From Saposhnikovia divaricata (lineage: Eukaryota > Streptophyta > Magnoliopsida > Apiales > Apiaceae), in NCBI GenBank assembly GCA_036435485.1, contig CM071598.1, positions 101,988,501-102,052,500 on the forward strand: a stretch of 64,000 bases of DNA. Reading direction: 5' to 3'. The position numbers and the translations under genes were made by a program. This document shows, in pieces, positions 35,983 to 46,649 of the stretch. The notes below the pieces were generated by a model that searched no databases, was not told the DNA's origin, and worked only from the letters and a program-made list of their open reading frames with translations. Numbering within the stretch: position 1 is the stretch's first letter; every line of letters starts with the position of its first letter.

Positions 35983-36440
35983 AAGGGGAAGCCACAAGCG
36001 GAAGAGAAAATAAATTGGTAAATACACCAATTTTTTGAAAGCTCAAAACTGAATTACTCAAAAGGGAAGAGCTAAAAGAAGAACATAGAAATGATTTTGA
36101 TTCAAATCAAAACATACTTCAAGGGGAAGAGCAAAATTAAACCCCCAAATTCAAAAAGGGGAAGAGCATACAACTTTTTGGCTATATGCCAAACAAAAAG
36201 GGGAAGAGAAAATTAGACCCCCCAATTTAAAATTTTCAAAATTTCTTATATGAATTATGTCTAACAATATTTATTCATCTCATAAGTTGTTTTTGCAGGA
36301 ATCAATTAGTGGAATTAGACCGCGTGCTTCGAATCGAGTTTAAAATATTTTTAAAACTCATGCATACACTAAGGGGAAGCACACACGGGTAAATTTTTAA
36401 ATTTTATGTTTTATTTGGCAAATACCAAAAAGGGGAAGAT
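35983..36440 (+). repeat. Array of polypurine-tract-like motifs before the E1 3' LTR
   Basis: The motif aaggggaag with flanking A residues occurs at about 35983, 36120, 36154, 36196, 36371 and 36427. Weaker forms lie near 35931 and 36060. The last copy, aaaaaggggaagat, abuts the LTR at 36441 and is the likely plus-strand primer. Multiple PPTs are a known Sirevirus trait. Confidence 0.85.
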
Positions 36441-37764
36441 TGAAAGGATATCTTCGATATATTATTTATTTTGGCATTTGTACGATTTAACATAAAATTT
36501 AATTACACTTAGTTATCCTCTCCACTAGGTCATTAATTTTAATTGATTCCGTCAAAAGATTAAAGCCATCTCTAGCAATATCTATTTTTAATTATAAGAG
36601 ATATTCCATTATTGCGAAAAATCAAATTATACTTTCATGGAATATATCTCTACACCAAGGCAATACGATCGAAAAAGAAATAAAATTTGATATTTTTTAG
36701 ATCTTCGTTGCAAAAATTTATAAGGCGACAGGCTCGAACAAAGAATATTTGAGGATTAATATTCTTTAGAGAACCCGTGCTATATTTAAAACGATCAGTT
36801 TTTATTCGAAAATATTCCGCCTTAGAACTCAAAATGTTTTTATCCTCAAGAATATTAATATTCAGTGGTAGAATATTAATACTCATTTTTATCTCGTGCT
36901 AGAAATATTTAAAGTAATTTTTCTCCCGCTTCTTTAATTTATTCTAGTTTCGGAGAAAATTATTTTAAATACTCAAAAATATTTCCTACACTCTAAATAT
37001 ATTTTATATATTAGGAAATATATTCTAAGTATTTATTCTAGTCAAAACATTGGTCAAAAGATGTATCTATTTCATAGAAAGACCAATCGTATTTTATTCG
37101 GAACCAAAACCTTATTTAATCGAATTAAATCCAAATAAAATACTTCCACTTGCTAGAATGACTTGAAACTTGAAATGGGTCACTTAAATGTTATTTTCTA
37201 TGCATGGTCAAAGTTTCGTAATTTTCGGAGAATTTTGGTCCGGGCACGAAAATCGAGGCAGTGGGTCCACGTTTGACCACGTTTGACTAAGTCAACATTG
37301 ACCAATTTTGACCAAATATTCCAGAATTTCATTTTATGATATTCCTAAATGCTTCATAATTTTAGAATTATTTATTGGGAATTTTCGAATTAATCGGGTA
37401 TTTAATTAACGAGATATGTTACGTATTTATTCGTTAATTGATACGAGTCCGATACAATATATTAAGGGAATAAGATCAACTGAGATATTTATGTAGAAAA
37501 CCACCCCCACTTGCAAAGAAACACAATACCACTCCAAACAAACACAAAACCACTTTCCACCTCATCAATCCAAGTGCTTTTCATCTCAACCACTACTTTT
37601 TCCTTCAATCCTCACATTTCCTTCCACTCAACTCCTCCTATAAATAAACCCCCTCCCCCAACCATTTCTAATAAGCTAAGAAGCCAAATACTTGCTGGGA
37701 TTTTTGAAGTGGAAGCTCTCTAAATATATCCAAACACTCTCTACACCCACTTCATCTCAAAAAC

Positions 37765-37815
<51 letters not shown>

Positions 37816-39834
37816 CTTACAATATATTCAAGGTTTTTGTTCCATAAAGCTTAGTTCATCCAACCAAGCTCTCTCCCACCAAGCAAGCTCCTCTACCACT
37901 ACCATCCGGCCTCCCGAAGGGCTGCCCAAGTTCGTCCACAAGCCAAAATCCGACCGAACCTCCTGCGAACTTTTCCGGCGATATCCAAAAGTGGTAATAA
38001 TTTAGCTTCACATACGAGTCTTAACCGACCATATTTTATATACATATAAGAGCTCTCTATCTTCATCTTCTCTTCATCTTTAAGCTCTTATATCGGATCT
38101 CTAAACGAGACCATAAAAATCCGTACAAGGATTAAATTTCGAACAACGATTCGAAATATTACAAAACCTCAAAAAGAGGTTATATTTGACGACGGTCAAA
38201 TAATACATCGAGCTTGATTTGATTCCCTTCTATCACCTTAGTGTTTCGGGGGGAAAAGAATCTAAAAGCCTTAATTAATTAAATCTTTAACGCACTTACT
38301 TTGGCCATTATTATTATTGTGATATATATAATTTTGCTAAAGCGTGATTTGTTTCCCTTCTATCACCTCTAGTGTTCCGGGGGAAATAAGTTGTTAAGCT
38401 TCTATTTATATATTTTGCGCACTCTTTTCTTCTAGTCCTCACACTTGTGAGTGATACTACTTTATACGCATAATAGCGTGGCGAAAGCCGTTTATATATT
38501 TTCCGCACTTTTTATTCTCGTCCTCACACTTGTGAGTGATTTTTACCTTCCGCACTTTTTCTTCTTGTCCTCACACTTGTGAGTGATTTTACATTCCGCA
38601 CTATTTTAACGCATAATAGCGGCCCTCGTTTTATCCTATAGATAAACCGAGTTACTTTTACGTACGTGTGCGTTTATTTGTGTGTTGTGTTTAATTGGCC
38701 AAATAATATTAAAGTGCAAATTGTTAAAGTAATATTGTAACACTCTCGTTTAAATATAAATACGAATAGTCTATAACAAGACTATATCGAACGGGAAGTT
38801 GTTTATCAAAGGTCCTTTAGCTATAAAGCTCATCAAGGACTTGATTTATACAATACTTCGAAAATAGAAGTATTTTCAACAAAGAAGTGATTGTAAGTAT
38901 ACTTCGATCTTTATAAATGACGAGCCAAAGTATACGATTATAAAACCTGATAAGCCTACGAGCTTAAAGGAAATAATCAAGATTTGCAAACTCCGAGATA
39001 TATTTAAATCTCACTATACGAAGTATTGTATTAAAAAGTCATAAGAAAATAAAGCTTATTGAACTTACTTTAATTAATATTCGGGTAAGAATATTATAGT
39101 CACCTTAGGACATATTAAGTCCAAACCTCTCTTTATATTACGGTTTGTTTCGTAGATATTGTTTTCTAAGTTTTGCAGTGAGGTGAAGTTGAAGTGAGGT
39201 GATTCTCGTTCTAAGACCCAAGTCCTAGGCATTAACGGGGAGTTAGTGGCCTTTGCACCGTGAAGAAGAGGAAAGACCCAAGACCTTGCATCTAAGATCC
39301 AAGACCGGCAAAAGCGAGGAATTCAAAGACTACACCAAGGGTTCTACATCAACTTTGAAGAAGTAGCGGGGAGTTGCTGTCTAAGATAAGTTTTGTAGAT
39401 TTTTCACAACGACTTTGAGGGTGTAACGGGGAGTTACAACCCAAGACGAGTCTTGTGGGTTTTTATATTTATTGTGAGATAGTGTCTCGGAGATACGTAC
39501 CAAGACCAATATTTATAAGGTTGTAAAGGCTTCTCCGCCTACTAAAGGAGCGAGTTATTTTTAAGGGAAAATCTCGAGTCCGGAGAGGAGCTCGGGGACT
39601 GGAGTAGGGGTGAGCGAATCCATTAGGGGTTGCGCCATCGCGAACCAGGATAAAATCTCATGTGTGGTACTTTCCTTCCTTGTCTTTTATTTCTGCACTT
39701 ATAAACTGCATAACGACTCGGTAAAGTTTTAAAAAGGGAAAATTATTTTAAAACGCCATAATAATTTTTAAATTGGTAATTAAGCTATTCAACCCCCATT
39801 CTAGCTTAATATAGCCCTCTTACGGGACCTAACA
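36441..39834 (+). repeat. E1 3' LTR
   Basis: Same ends and content as the 5' LTR, including TATA (cctataaataaa near 37630) and both hairpin families. It is longer mainly through a CT tract (about 37765-37808) that is only a few units long in the 5' copy at 22270-22283. It is followed by gattt and LINE sequence. Confidence 0.95.
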
Positions 39835-41004
39835 GATTTTGGACTAGAATTGGGAAGCCCTTAAAATAGCCCATCTTACAAAGATTTATTGCCTCTCTAG
39901 AGTCCGAACAAATTACCATTTTCATTGAAGAGAAGGTCCCCCCTTAGACATATCTCCGCTATATGCAGAATTGCCGCCACTTTTGCCTTTGTACTTGAAG
40001 TAGCTTTGCAAGGACCTGAAAATACATAGCAGAGAGATCCCTTATTATCTTTAATGTTACCACCTATCCCCCCACCAAAAAAACCTACTTGGTTTGGCCC
40101 CCAAGCTCCATCGACTGCACTAACCAAATCGTATTGCAGAAACTTATAATTCCACTACGAATTACAGAGAGTATAGTGGTGAATGGCTATAGATCCCTGT
40201 GGATTTACTTTCCAAAGTGCATCATTGCTAAAAGTTATAAGTCCAGAAGCTGCTCCCCATTTATTAACTCTAGTAAAGATCAAGAATTCCATAGTCACTC
40301 TGTTCAATCTCGATCCTTTGAATATATTCTCATTTCTCGCCATCCAGATTGTCCAACAAGTCGCCGCCACCACAGTTGTCCAGATCTTCCCCAACTGTTT
40401 GTTCCTTTGAAGTTTAAAAACTTTCAAAATAGAGAACGTTTGTATAGAATTGAGTTTATTTGCAATACTCCACCAATTTCCAAAGTACTCCCAGGCCCAC
40501 CTCGCTAACGAACAATCCCAAAACAGATGTTGACTAGGTTCTATTGCATCCCTACACCAAGGGCATAAAAAACCAAGATTAAAGTTCTGAATTCTCTGAC
40601 TAAGTAATAGTACTGTTGGGATACTATTTGACTGTATTTTCCACAAAAATATACTAATTTTTAGAGGAACTTTAGCGGCCCACATAATATTCCAAATTCC
40701 ATTTTGAATAAGATTAGGATTGGTGCCCTGCTGCATTAATACCCTACAATCTTTAGTGGAAAAGGCCCATTTACAAGGCATACACATAAGCTTATCATGT
40801 GAGGATGATAAAGAGATTTCTGAAATAATCCTTGACAGAGTGTTAAGGTCATCCTCCTCCCTATTTAACAAGTTTCTTCTCCATATGACCGAGGTATGAT
40901 CTGATCTTGAAACCCATTTATGAAGGAAATCCTTTACTCTTGAGTAACTAAGGTTGGAGATATGATATAAACGCGGGAGCTGAAACATTAACGACCCATT
41001 AGGA
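39835..41004 (-). pseudogene. LINE zinc-binding and RNase H part, right of E1
   Basis: Reading leftward from about 40988: a reverse-transcriptase zinc-binding domain (MWAAKVPLKISIFLWKIQSN, CPWC...HLFWDC) followed by the N-terminal half of RNase H (FFGGGIGGNIKDNKG, ending in FGLDSREAI). The frame continues across E1 into 20951-20819, which proves E1 landed in this LINE. The RT domain itself is absent, so the element is also 5'-truncated, near 41000. Confidence 0.85.
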
Positions 41005-41336
41005 TGGATGGAGAGTTAATCGTGATTATAATATTGATAATATGATTAGGGAAAAGATCTAGAAGTAGGTGAAGATAATATTCATTAAAATATCTTTCTC
41101 TCCTTTTGGGAGGTACAACTCTCTAATTTACAAATTGCCAACCCCTTTACAAGTGGGGTTTGTTTAGTATTTATAGGGGATCCCTTGTGGGTCTCCTAAT
41201 TTACTTGGCCACTAAGTTTACATTTGTGGGCTTCTGGGCCCTAATTATGAATACAAGTATTAATGGGCCTAATACAATCTAAATTAGTCTATTAATCTAA
41301 ATACGAATTATATCACTTGGGCTTCATGGTCCAACA
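41005..41336 (-). repeat. LTR of a Gypsy-like element with adjoining polypurine tract
   Basis: On the - strand the segment begins TGTTGGACCATG at 41336, has a TATA box (ccctataaatac, near 41170) and ends near 41005 beside the LINE. Just outside it (41337-41350, - strand) lies the purine tract ttaggggggacaaa, as expected before a 3' LTR. The left end is set by a possible CA and is uncertain. The rest of the element would extend rightward. Confidence 0.6.
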
Positions 41337-41464
41337 TTTGTCCCCCCTAATTTAGAGGATATCTTTAGATTCCTTGATTAAGACCTGCACAAGTAAAGTA
41401 TATATATATATATATATATGTATTTTTATTGTAAATTAAAAGGGTTAGTATTAAAGTAGTTTTT

Positions 41465-42437
41465 TTTGGGTCTATAAATAGACGCTCACTCTAAACTATT
41501 TTGATCGTTGGTTTATTTGGGATTTGGATGATTCAGTTCCCAAGGAACAGATTAAAAGAGTTGGAGAGACGCTTCCCGGCCATTCACTAATATCTTTGTA
41601 AGTACTTACTTTTGTTTTGTTTTTCTTTTAAGTCTTCGTGTTTGTTTTGTTGTCTTCTCAGAGTTCTTGTTTAAACCCCCAAATATGTCTGCAAATTCCT
41701 CTTCTTCCCACGTAGATGGTAGGAACCCTGAGAAAAAGCCTATCAATATAGGTTTATTAGATGATCCCATCGATTTAGGACATCTGGATATTCCCGAATA
41801 TTTTTCAGGGGGAAGTTTTGGGTTTCTTGATGAGATAGTGTCTGAGAACGTCGGAGTTCCTGTGCCACCACCTCCATTGAGTCCTCGGACCCTTGCTACT
41901 CGCGAAAGGGTTTTGGCCGAGGCCGCTGCAGAGGGGCTCGTGGAGTATAAAGAATCCAATCTATGGTATCCAAGTATGTATTCAAACCATCCTCTAGATG
42001 TTGACATTAGGCCATGGGTAAGGCTGGATTGTGGTTATAGATGTTTCAGCCCTCAATTAGATGATAAAATATGGGAGATGCCGGAATTCGGAGTGCATGG
42101 CATTCCGATGTGCCATTTTGAGTATGGATTGCGTTTGCCAATGCATCCGTTTCATTTGAGTCTCTATGAATTTATTGGCTGTGGTATAGCGCAATTGTCG
42201 CCAAATTCAATAGCGCAAGCTAGTGGTTTCATAGCTCTCTGTTCAGAAAAGAATTGTGTGCCGTCTTTAAGTTTGTTCTTTTCGATTTATAGTATCAAGT
42301 ACCAGGAGGGTTTAGTTTATTTTAGTAAACGAGAGGGTTTTACAAAGATTGTCGATGTTAAATCTTCTAATTCTGGGTGGCATAGCAAATGGATGTACTA
42401 CCATGGTCCTGATTTAGAGCTCGTACGCCCATGCTAA
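41465..42437 (+). CDS. Antisense ORF with 'putative gypsy type transposon' domain
   Basis: A TATA box (gtctataaataga, 41469-41481), a possible 5'UTR intron (gtaagt 41597 to cag 41661) and ATG at 41685 give a 250-residue protein. The central part (EYGLRLPMHPFHLSLYEFIG, CGIAQLSPNSIAQASGFIAL) matches the style of Pfam 'putative gypsy type transposon'. It runs opposite to the nearby LTR and PPT. This layout is reported for Tat-lineage Gypsy elements, which carry an antisense ORF between pol and the 3' LTR. The frame ends at 42437, and the E2 insertion follows at 42533, so the downstream part may be cut off. Confidence 0.6.
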
Positions 42438-42532
42438 CACATTAGCGAGGATGTGGTTGACCGAGTTGCTAGGCTGAAAAATTCGATATGTTGACTGTTA
42501 CTCGCTTTCTGGGTCTTGACCTGAAAGGCATA

Positions 42533-44392
42533 TGATGTAGCCTATTTGTATTTCGAGGATACAACTCAACTTAAACAAGATTGTATTAGTAAATAGTATA
42601 TAGACTGTCACAAGGAATCTCAGATTGTATTATCTGTCAGAAGAAAAAGATCAAGGTCAATCTACAGACTTGAAGAATTACAACATTGAAAGAAGTTCAG
42701 ACATCTGATCAAGCCTCAGTGAAGTATTCGTTAAAGAAGTGGATTCATTTAAAATGACAGAGATTTCGACAGTGACAGAGACAGTACAGAAGAATTAAAT
42801 TGAGAGAGAAGAGAAAAGAAAAGGAACCAGATTTTAAAGTCAATATATGAAGAACAGTCATTGCGGTTAGTCACTCATGAACCAGACAGTACATCGAGTG
42901 TCAACATTAAACAGTGGTTGTTTATCATTAACTTCAGTGGTTCAAGCTATCATGACTGGTATGGGAAGAAATCATTGTGCAAGCAACAGAGGTACTAAAT
43001 TAATTAACCACAATGGTTTTGCAATCAAGACTGGCTAAGGAATAATCTTTGTGGAGGATTAGATTTATCAAAACATGGAAGATCACAAGGGTTATGCTAT
43101 CAAGGAGGTATATTAATTATCTTAATTAATTAAGTCATTTGAATTATTTATTTGATAAATTAATTCTATCCGAATTAATTTATTCAGTAAATTATTTAAA
43201 AGATTAATTAAGTTAGAATTAATATAATTATGCTGTCAAGGAGGTATATTAATTTTCTCTTAATTAATTAAGTCATTTGATTTATTTATTTGATAAATTA
43301 ATTCTATTGGAATTAATTTATTCAATAAATTAATTAAGTTGGAATTAATATAATTATAAAAAGACTTCATATTAATTGTCTTTTAATTAAATTAAATTAG
43401 TTGGTTAATTTATTTTATAAATTAATTCAATCAAAATTAATTTATTCTTTAAATTAATCAATTAATTAATTAAATCAGAATTAATATGAAAAAGAAATAG
43501 TTATTTAAATGATTTTTACAAATCATTTGATTAATTATAAGCTGAAAAATATGATAATATAACTATCAAATGATAGTTATACCGATAGTCATATTTAGTT
43601 CAAAGTGTGACAGTTATATTTAGTTCAAAGTGTGACAGTCATATTTAGTTCAAAGTGTGACAGTCATATTCAGTTCAAAAGCTGACAGTCATATTCAGTT
43701 CAAAAGCTGACAGTCATATTCAGTTCAAACTGGATAGTCATATTTCATTCAAGAGGACAGGCTGGATAGTTATACCGATAGTTATATTGGACTGGATAGT
43801 CATACCGAAAGTTATATTTAAAGAGACAGTCATATTACATTCATTCGATAGTCATACCGAATGTCATATTAGTGTTAACTGATTGTTATATCAGTTAAAA
43901 CAAAGCAATATGACTATGGCTGTGTTATATAAAGCAGCAGAATGTAGAAGAACTGGAAGCAGCAGATCATAACAGAAGAAAAACACAGCAGCATTCATCT
44001 TTCTCTCTCAAATATTCCAAGAACACAAGAACTGATTATTTTCTGTAAAATCAAGTTCAACACCTTTGTAATATTTTATCCGGTGGAACTTGTTTATTTA
44101 TTGTTCTTGTACTACTAGCGAATTAAGTTTCCTAGTTCTAATCTTGATTTTTATTAACTAAATTAGAAAAGTTCATGTCGAATTTTCTAAATTAGTTTTT
44201 ATCAACTTGATTAATTTCTGTACTGAAATTGTAACACCCATCAAGTTAATATATTGTTATATTCAACTTGAAATTGTTATATTATTCCGCACAAAATATT
44301 CGTTTAAGTGAAAATTGTTTAACGAATAAATTTTGATAAATTGGTATAGATTGTATTCAACCCCCCCTTCTACAATCTTATTGGACCTAACA
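42533..44392 (+). repeat. E2 5' LTR
   Basis: Likely begins TGATGTAGCC (42533; a TG at 42536 is an alternative) and ends CCTAACA at 44392. TATATAAA at 43926-43933 is a good TATA box. It contains two tandem arrays: about 136-bp AT-rich units (43093 onward, three degenerate copies) and 25-bp units (43586-43760). The start is inferred from the usual TG...CA rule because no second copy is available. Confidence 0.7.
43586..43760 (+). repeat. 25-bp tandem repeats in E2 U3
   Basis: Six units of cagtcatatt(c/t)agttcaaa..., at 43586, 43611, 43636, 43661, 43686 and 43711, changing gradually from ...gtgtga to ...agctga. They lie 170-340 bases upstream of the TATA box, an enhancer-like position. Confidence 0.95.
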
Positions 44393-44394
44393 AT

Positions 44395-44407
44395 TGGTAT
44401 CAGAGCC
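44395..44407 (+). promoter_or_regulatory. E2 primer-binding site (initiator Met-tRNA)
   Basis: TGGTATCAGAGCC, two bases after the LTR end, is the standard plant Copia PBS complementary to the 3' end of initiator methionine tRNA. Confidence 0.95.
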
Positions 44408-44490
44408 TATTGATTGATACACAAATCAAGATCCTATTTTTATTCAGTCAAAAATCCATTTCGAATTTTTAACTCACTTAAAAATTCATC

Positions 44491-46632
44491 ATGTCTTCAA
44501 AAATTGGAACTGTTAAGATACCCATATTTGACAAGGAGAATTATGAACTATGGAAAAAGAAAATGATCCTTTTTCTACAAGTGGCCAATCCTAAATATTT
44601 AGGAATATTGAAAACCGGGCCAATATTTCCTATGATTACTGAAGAGGAAATAATCGTGGAAGGAGTTGTTGTAGTTCCTGCAAGGACATATCCAAAGGAC
44701 ATTAGTGTTTATACAAATGATGACAAAGTGGATATTGCCCTTGATCTTTATGTACAATTAATTTTGGTGGAATCCCTAGATGCGATCATGTGCAACCATG
44801 TTGTTAACTGTAAAGATGCCAAGCATATCTGGGACACCATTATAACAATAAACGAGGGAACTAAGAAAGTCAGGGAAAATAGATTGGAAGCTAAGATTGT
44901 TCAACCTTACAGCTCTGAAGAGGAAGTGATTGTAGCAGAGTATGGGAAGACAGCTACAAGTCAGGGTTATAGAGAATTCTATTCATCAGAGGAGCTGGAG
45001 CAGTTGGAGAATCAATCAATGGCACTGGTTGTAAGACAGTTTAATCATTTTAGATTTAGAAGAAATCCTAATTTCAGACTCAGGTCTACTGAGAACAGAT
45101 TCCAGCAAGGAGGTTCATCCTCAAGTAGCACAAGGGTTGGCTACGAGACTGGAATGGTAGACAGAAGCAAGATCAGGTGCTTCAACTGTAATGAAATGGG
45201 ACATTTTGCAACTGAGTGTCATCGACCTGAACAAGATGCAAGGAGAGAGTATGCATCTAGTAAGAAGAACACAGACACGGCCTATGTGGTACAAGGCAAA
45301 AGCTGGGATGACACAGACTGTGAAGATGAAGAAGTTGGAAACTTTGCACTGGTGGCAAATGCTGAATCATCAACCTATTACACCACACCGGTAATTCTTA
45401 CTGATGCTGAGTTAATTGATTGTTTACGTAGTTCCTTGAATAAGGCACAAAGAGGGTACGAGAGAATAAGTCTTGTTAACACTAACCTTGAAAATGAAAT
45501 GTTAGATTTAAAAAAGGTGCAGGTTAATCAAGATAAGAATATAGAAGAAATAACTCGACTTAACTACAGAGAAAAGGGTCTAGGAGAATACATGGTAAAA
45601 CAAGTTGATAAGATTGCTGAACAAGAAACCAAGATTAGAGAACTTGAAACACAGGTTAGAGCTTGTTATAATACTGTTAAAGTTTCTAAAGATTTCTTCA
45701 ACAAACAAGCAGTAGAACGAACTGTAGGAATAGGATTTGATTACAGTCAAGCTGTTGGTTCCTTGAGTAATCATTCTCCTAATTCTATCTCAGCTAAAGA
45801 AAGAGGTATACCACATATTCTCAAGAATGTTGAAAAACCAATGTTTACAAAATCTGATGCTGGCCCACCAGATATTCTTTCTATGGTTATACAAGAAGAA
45901 ATGAGAAATGAGGACAGTGCAAATGGCACAGTCTTTGTTAAGGATAAATGTGTTAAGAATAAATCTGTTAAGAACGCTAATTCAAAGAATGTTTCATCTA
46001 AGAAAGATGTCACAATCTTTGTTAAGGCTAAATCTGTTGAGGACACTAATCCAGAAATTGTTTCATCCAAGATAGATGTACCTAAAGTGCCAGTCAAGGT
46101 TGTTGAAACAACTAGTTCTTCTAAAACTGGATTAGGTAGTAATAAGTCGAAGCAGAACAATAACATGTCTAACATGAGTAACATGCCTATCATTGATGCT
46201 AATCATAAAGCATGTGGTGTTGTCAATTGTATGTCTTGTGCTTTTAATCTTATGACTGCTTACTTTAATGGTAATCATGCATTTGATAATAAGACTGCTC
46301 CTCGACAACATATGAACAGGAATAATGTTAGATCAAAGACTGCTAGTCCTCCTCATGTTAGGAGAGAGACATTTGTACCAAAGCCTAAACAAAGTTTTAC
46401 TAAGGCCGTTTACAAGGTCAAATGTCCAGTCAGTGAAACAAATGTTATTGCTGCTAAAAAGACATGGATACCCAAGATGAAATCAAAGATTGTCAAAGCT
46501 GTTTATAGGGTTAAATGTCCAGTCCCCTTGAAAAATGTTGTTATGAAGATTAAGAATGTTGTTTTGCCTGACAAAGGCCAATACTTCAAGTATTCCGGAC
46601 CCAATCAAATTTGGGTCCCAAAAAAGGTTTAA
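44491..46632 (+). CDS. E2 gag polyprotein, 713 aa, intact
   Basis: ATG 44491 follows the PBS by 84 bases. The N-terminal capsid-like part (PIFDKENYELWKKKMILFLQ) is Copia gag. Residues about 125-175 look shortened compared with related gags. The CCHC zinc knuckle is C230-C233-H238-C243 (CFNCNEMGHFATEC). A coiled coil at about 300-400 is followed by Lys/Val/Asn repeats and the Cys motif CGVVNCMSC. It ends WVPKKV, then TAA. It is open end to end while the adjacent pol is ruined. Confidence 0.88.
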   Translation: MSSKIGTVKIPIFDKENYELWKKKMILFLQVANPKYLGILKTGPIFPMITEEEIIVEGVVVVPARTYPKDISVYTNDDKVDIALDLYVQLILVESLDAIMCNHVVNCKDAKHIWDTIITINEGTKKVRENRLEAKIVQPYSSEEEVIVAEYGKTATSQGYREFYSSEELEQLENQSMALVVRQFNHFRFRRNPNFRLRSTENRFQQGGSSSSSTRVGYETGMVDRSKIRCFNCNEMGHFATECHRPEQDARREYASSKKNTDTAYVVQGKSWDDTDCEDEEVGNFALVANAESSTYYTTPVILTDAELIDCLRSSLNKAQRGYERISLVNTNLENEMLDLKKVQVNQDKNIEEITRLNYREKGLGEYMVKQVDKIAEQETKIRELETQVRACYNTVKVSKDFFNKQAVERTVGIGFDYSQAVGSLSNHSPNSISAKERGIPHILKNVEKPMFTKSDAGPPDILSMVIQEEMRNEDSANGTVFVKDKCVKNKSVKNANSKNVSSKKDVTIFVKAKSVEDTNPEIVSSKIDVPKVPVKVVETTSSSKTGLGSNKSKQNNNMSNMSNMPIIDANHKACGVVNCMSCAFNLMTAYFNGNHAFDNKTAPRQHMNRNNVRSKTASPPHVRRETFVPKPKQSFTKAVYKVKCPVSETNVIAAKKTWIPKMKSKIVKAVYRVKCPVPLKNVVMKIKNVVLPDKGQYFKYSGPNQIWVPKKV

Positions 46633-46649
46633 CTATTTTGGCATTGCAG

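Larger units (their letters stand above)
20952..39834 (+). mobile_element. E1: Sirevirus-like Ty1/Copia element, defective
   Basis: 18.9 kb bounded by long LTRs (3359 and 3394 bp) that begin TGAAAGG and end CCTAACA, with 5-bp target duplication gattt at 20947-20951 and 39835-39839. Order: LTR, inserted copy of 3' flank, truncated gag, PR-IN-RT-RNaseH, 3-kb spacer, third ORF, repeated polypurine tracts, LTR. This order is Ty1/Copia. The extra ORF and multiple PPT-like motifs recall the Sirevirus lineage. It lacks a primer-binding site and has frameshifts, so it cannot move by itself. Confidence 0.92.

Noticed and set aside
43586..43760. Regular 25-bp repeats that might suggest a CRISPR-like array
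   Set aside because: Units are directly adjacent without spacers and lie in the U3 of a plant retrotransposon.
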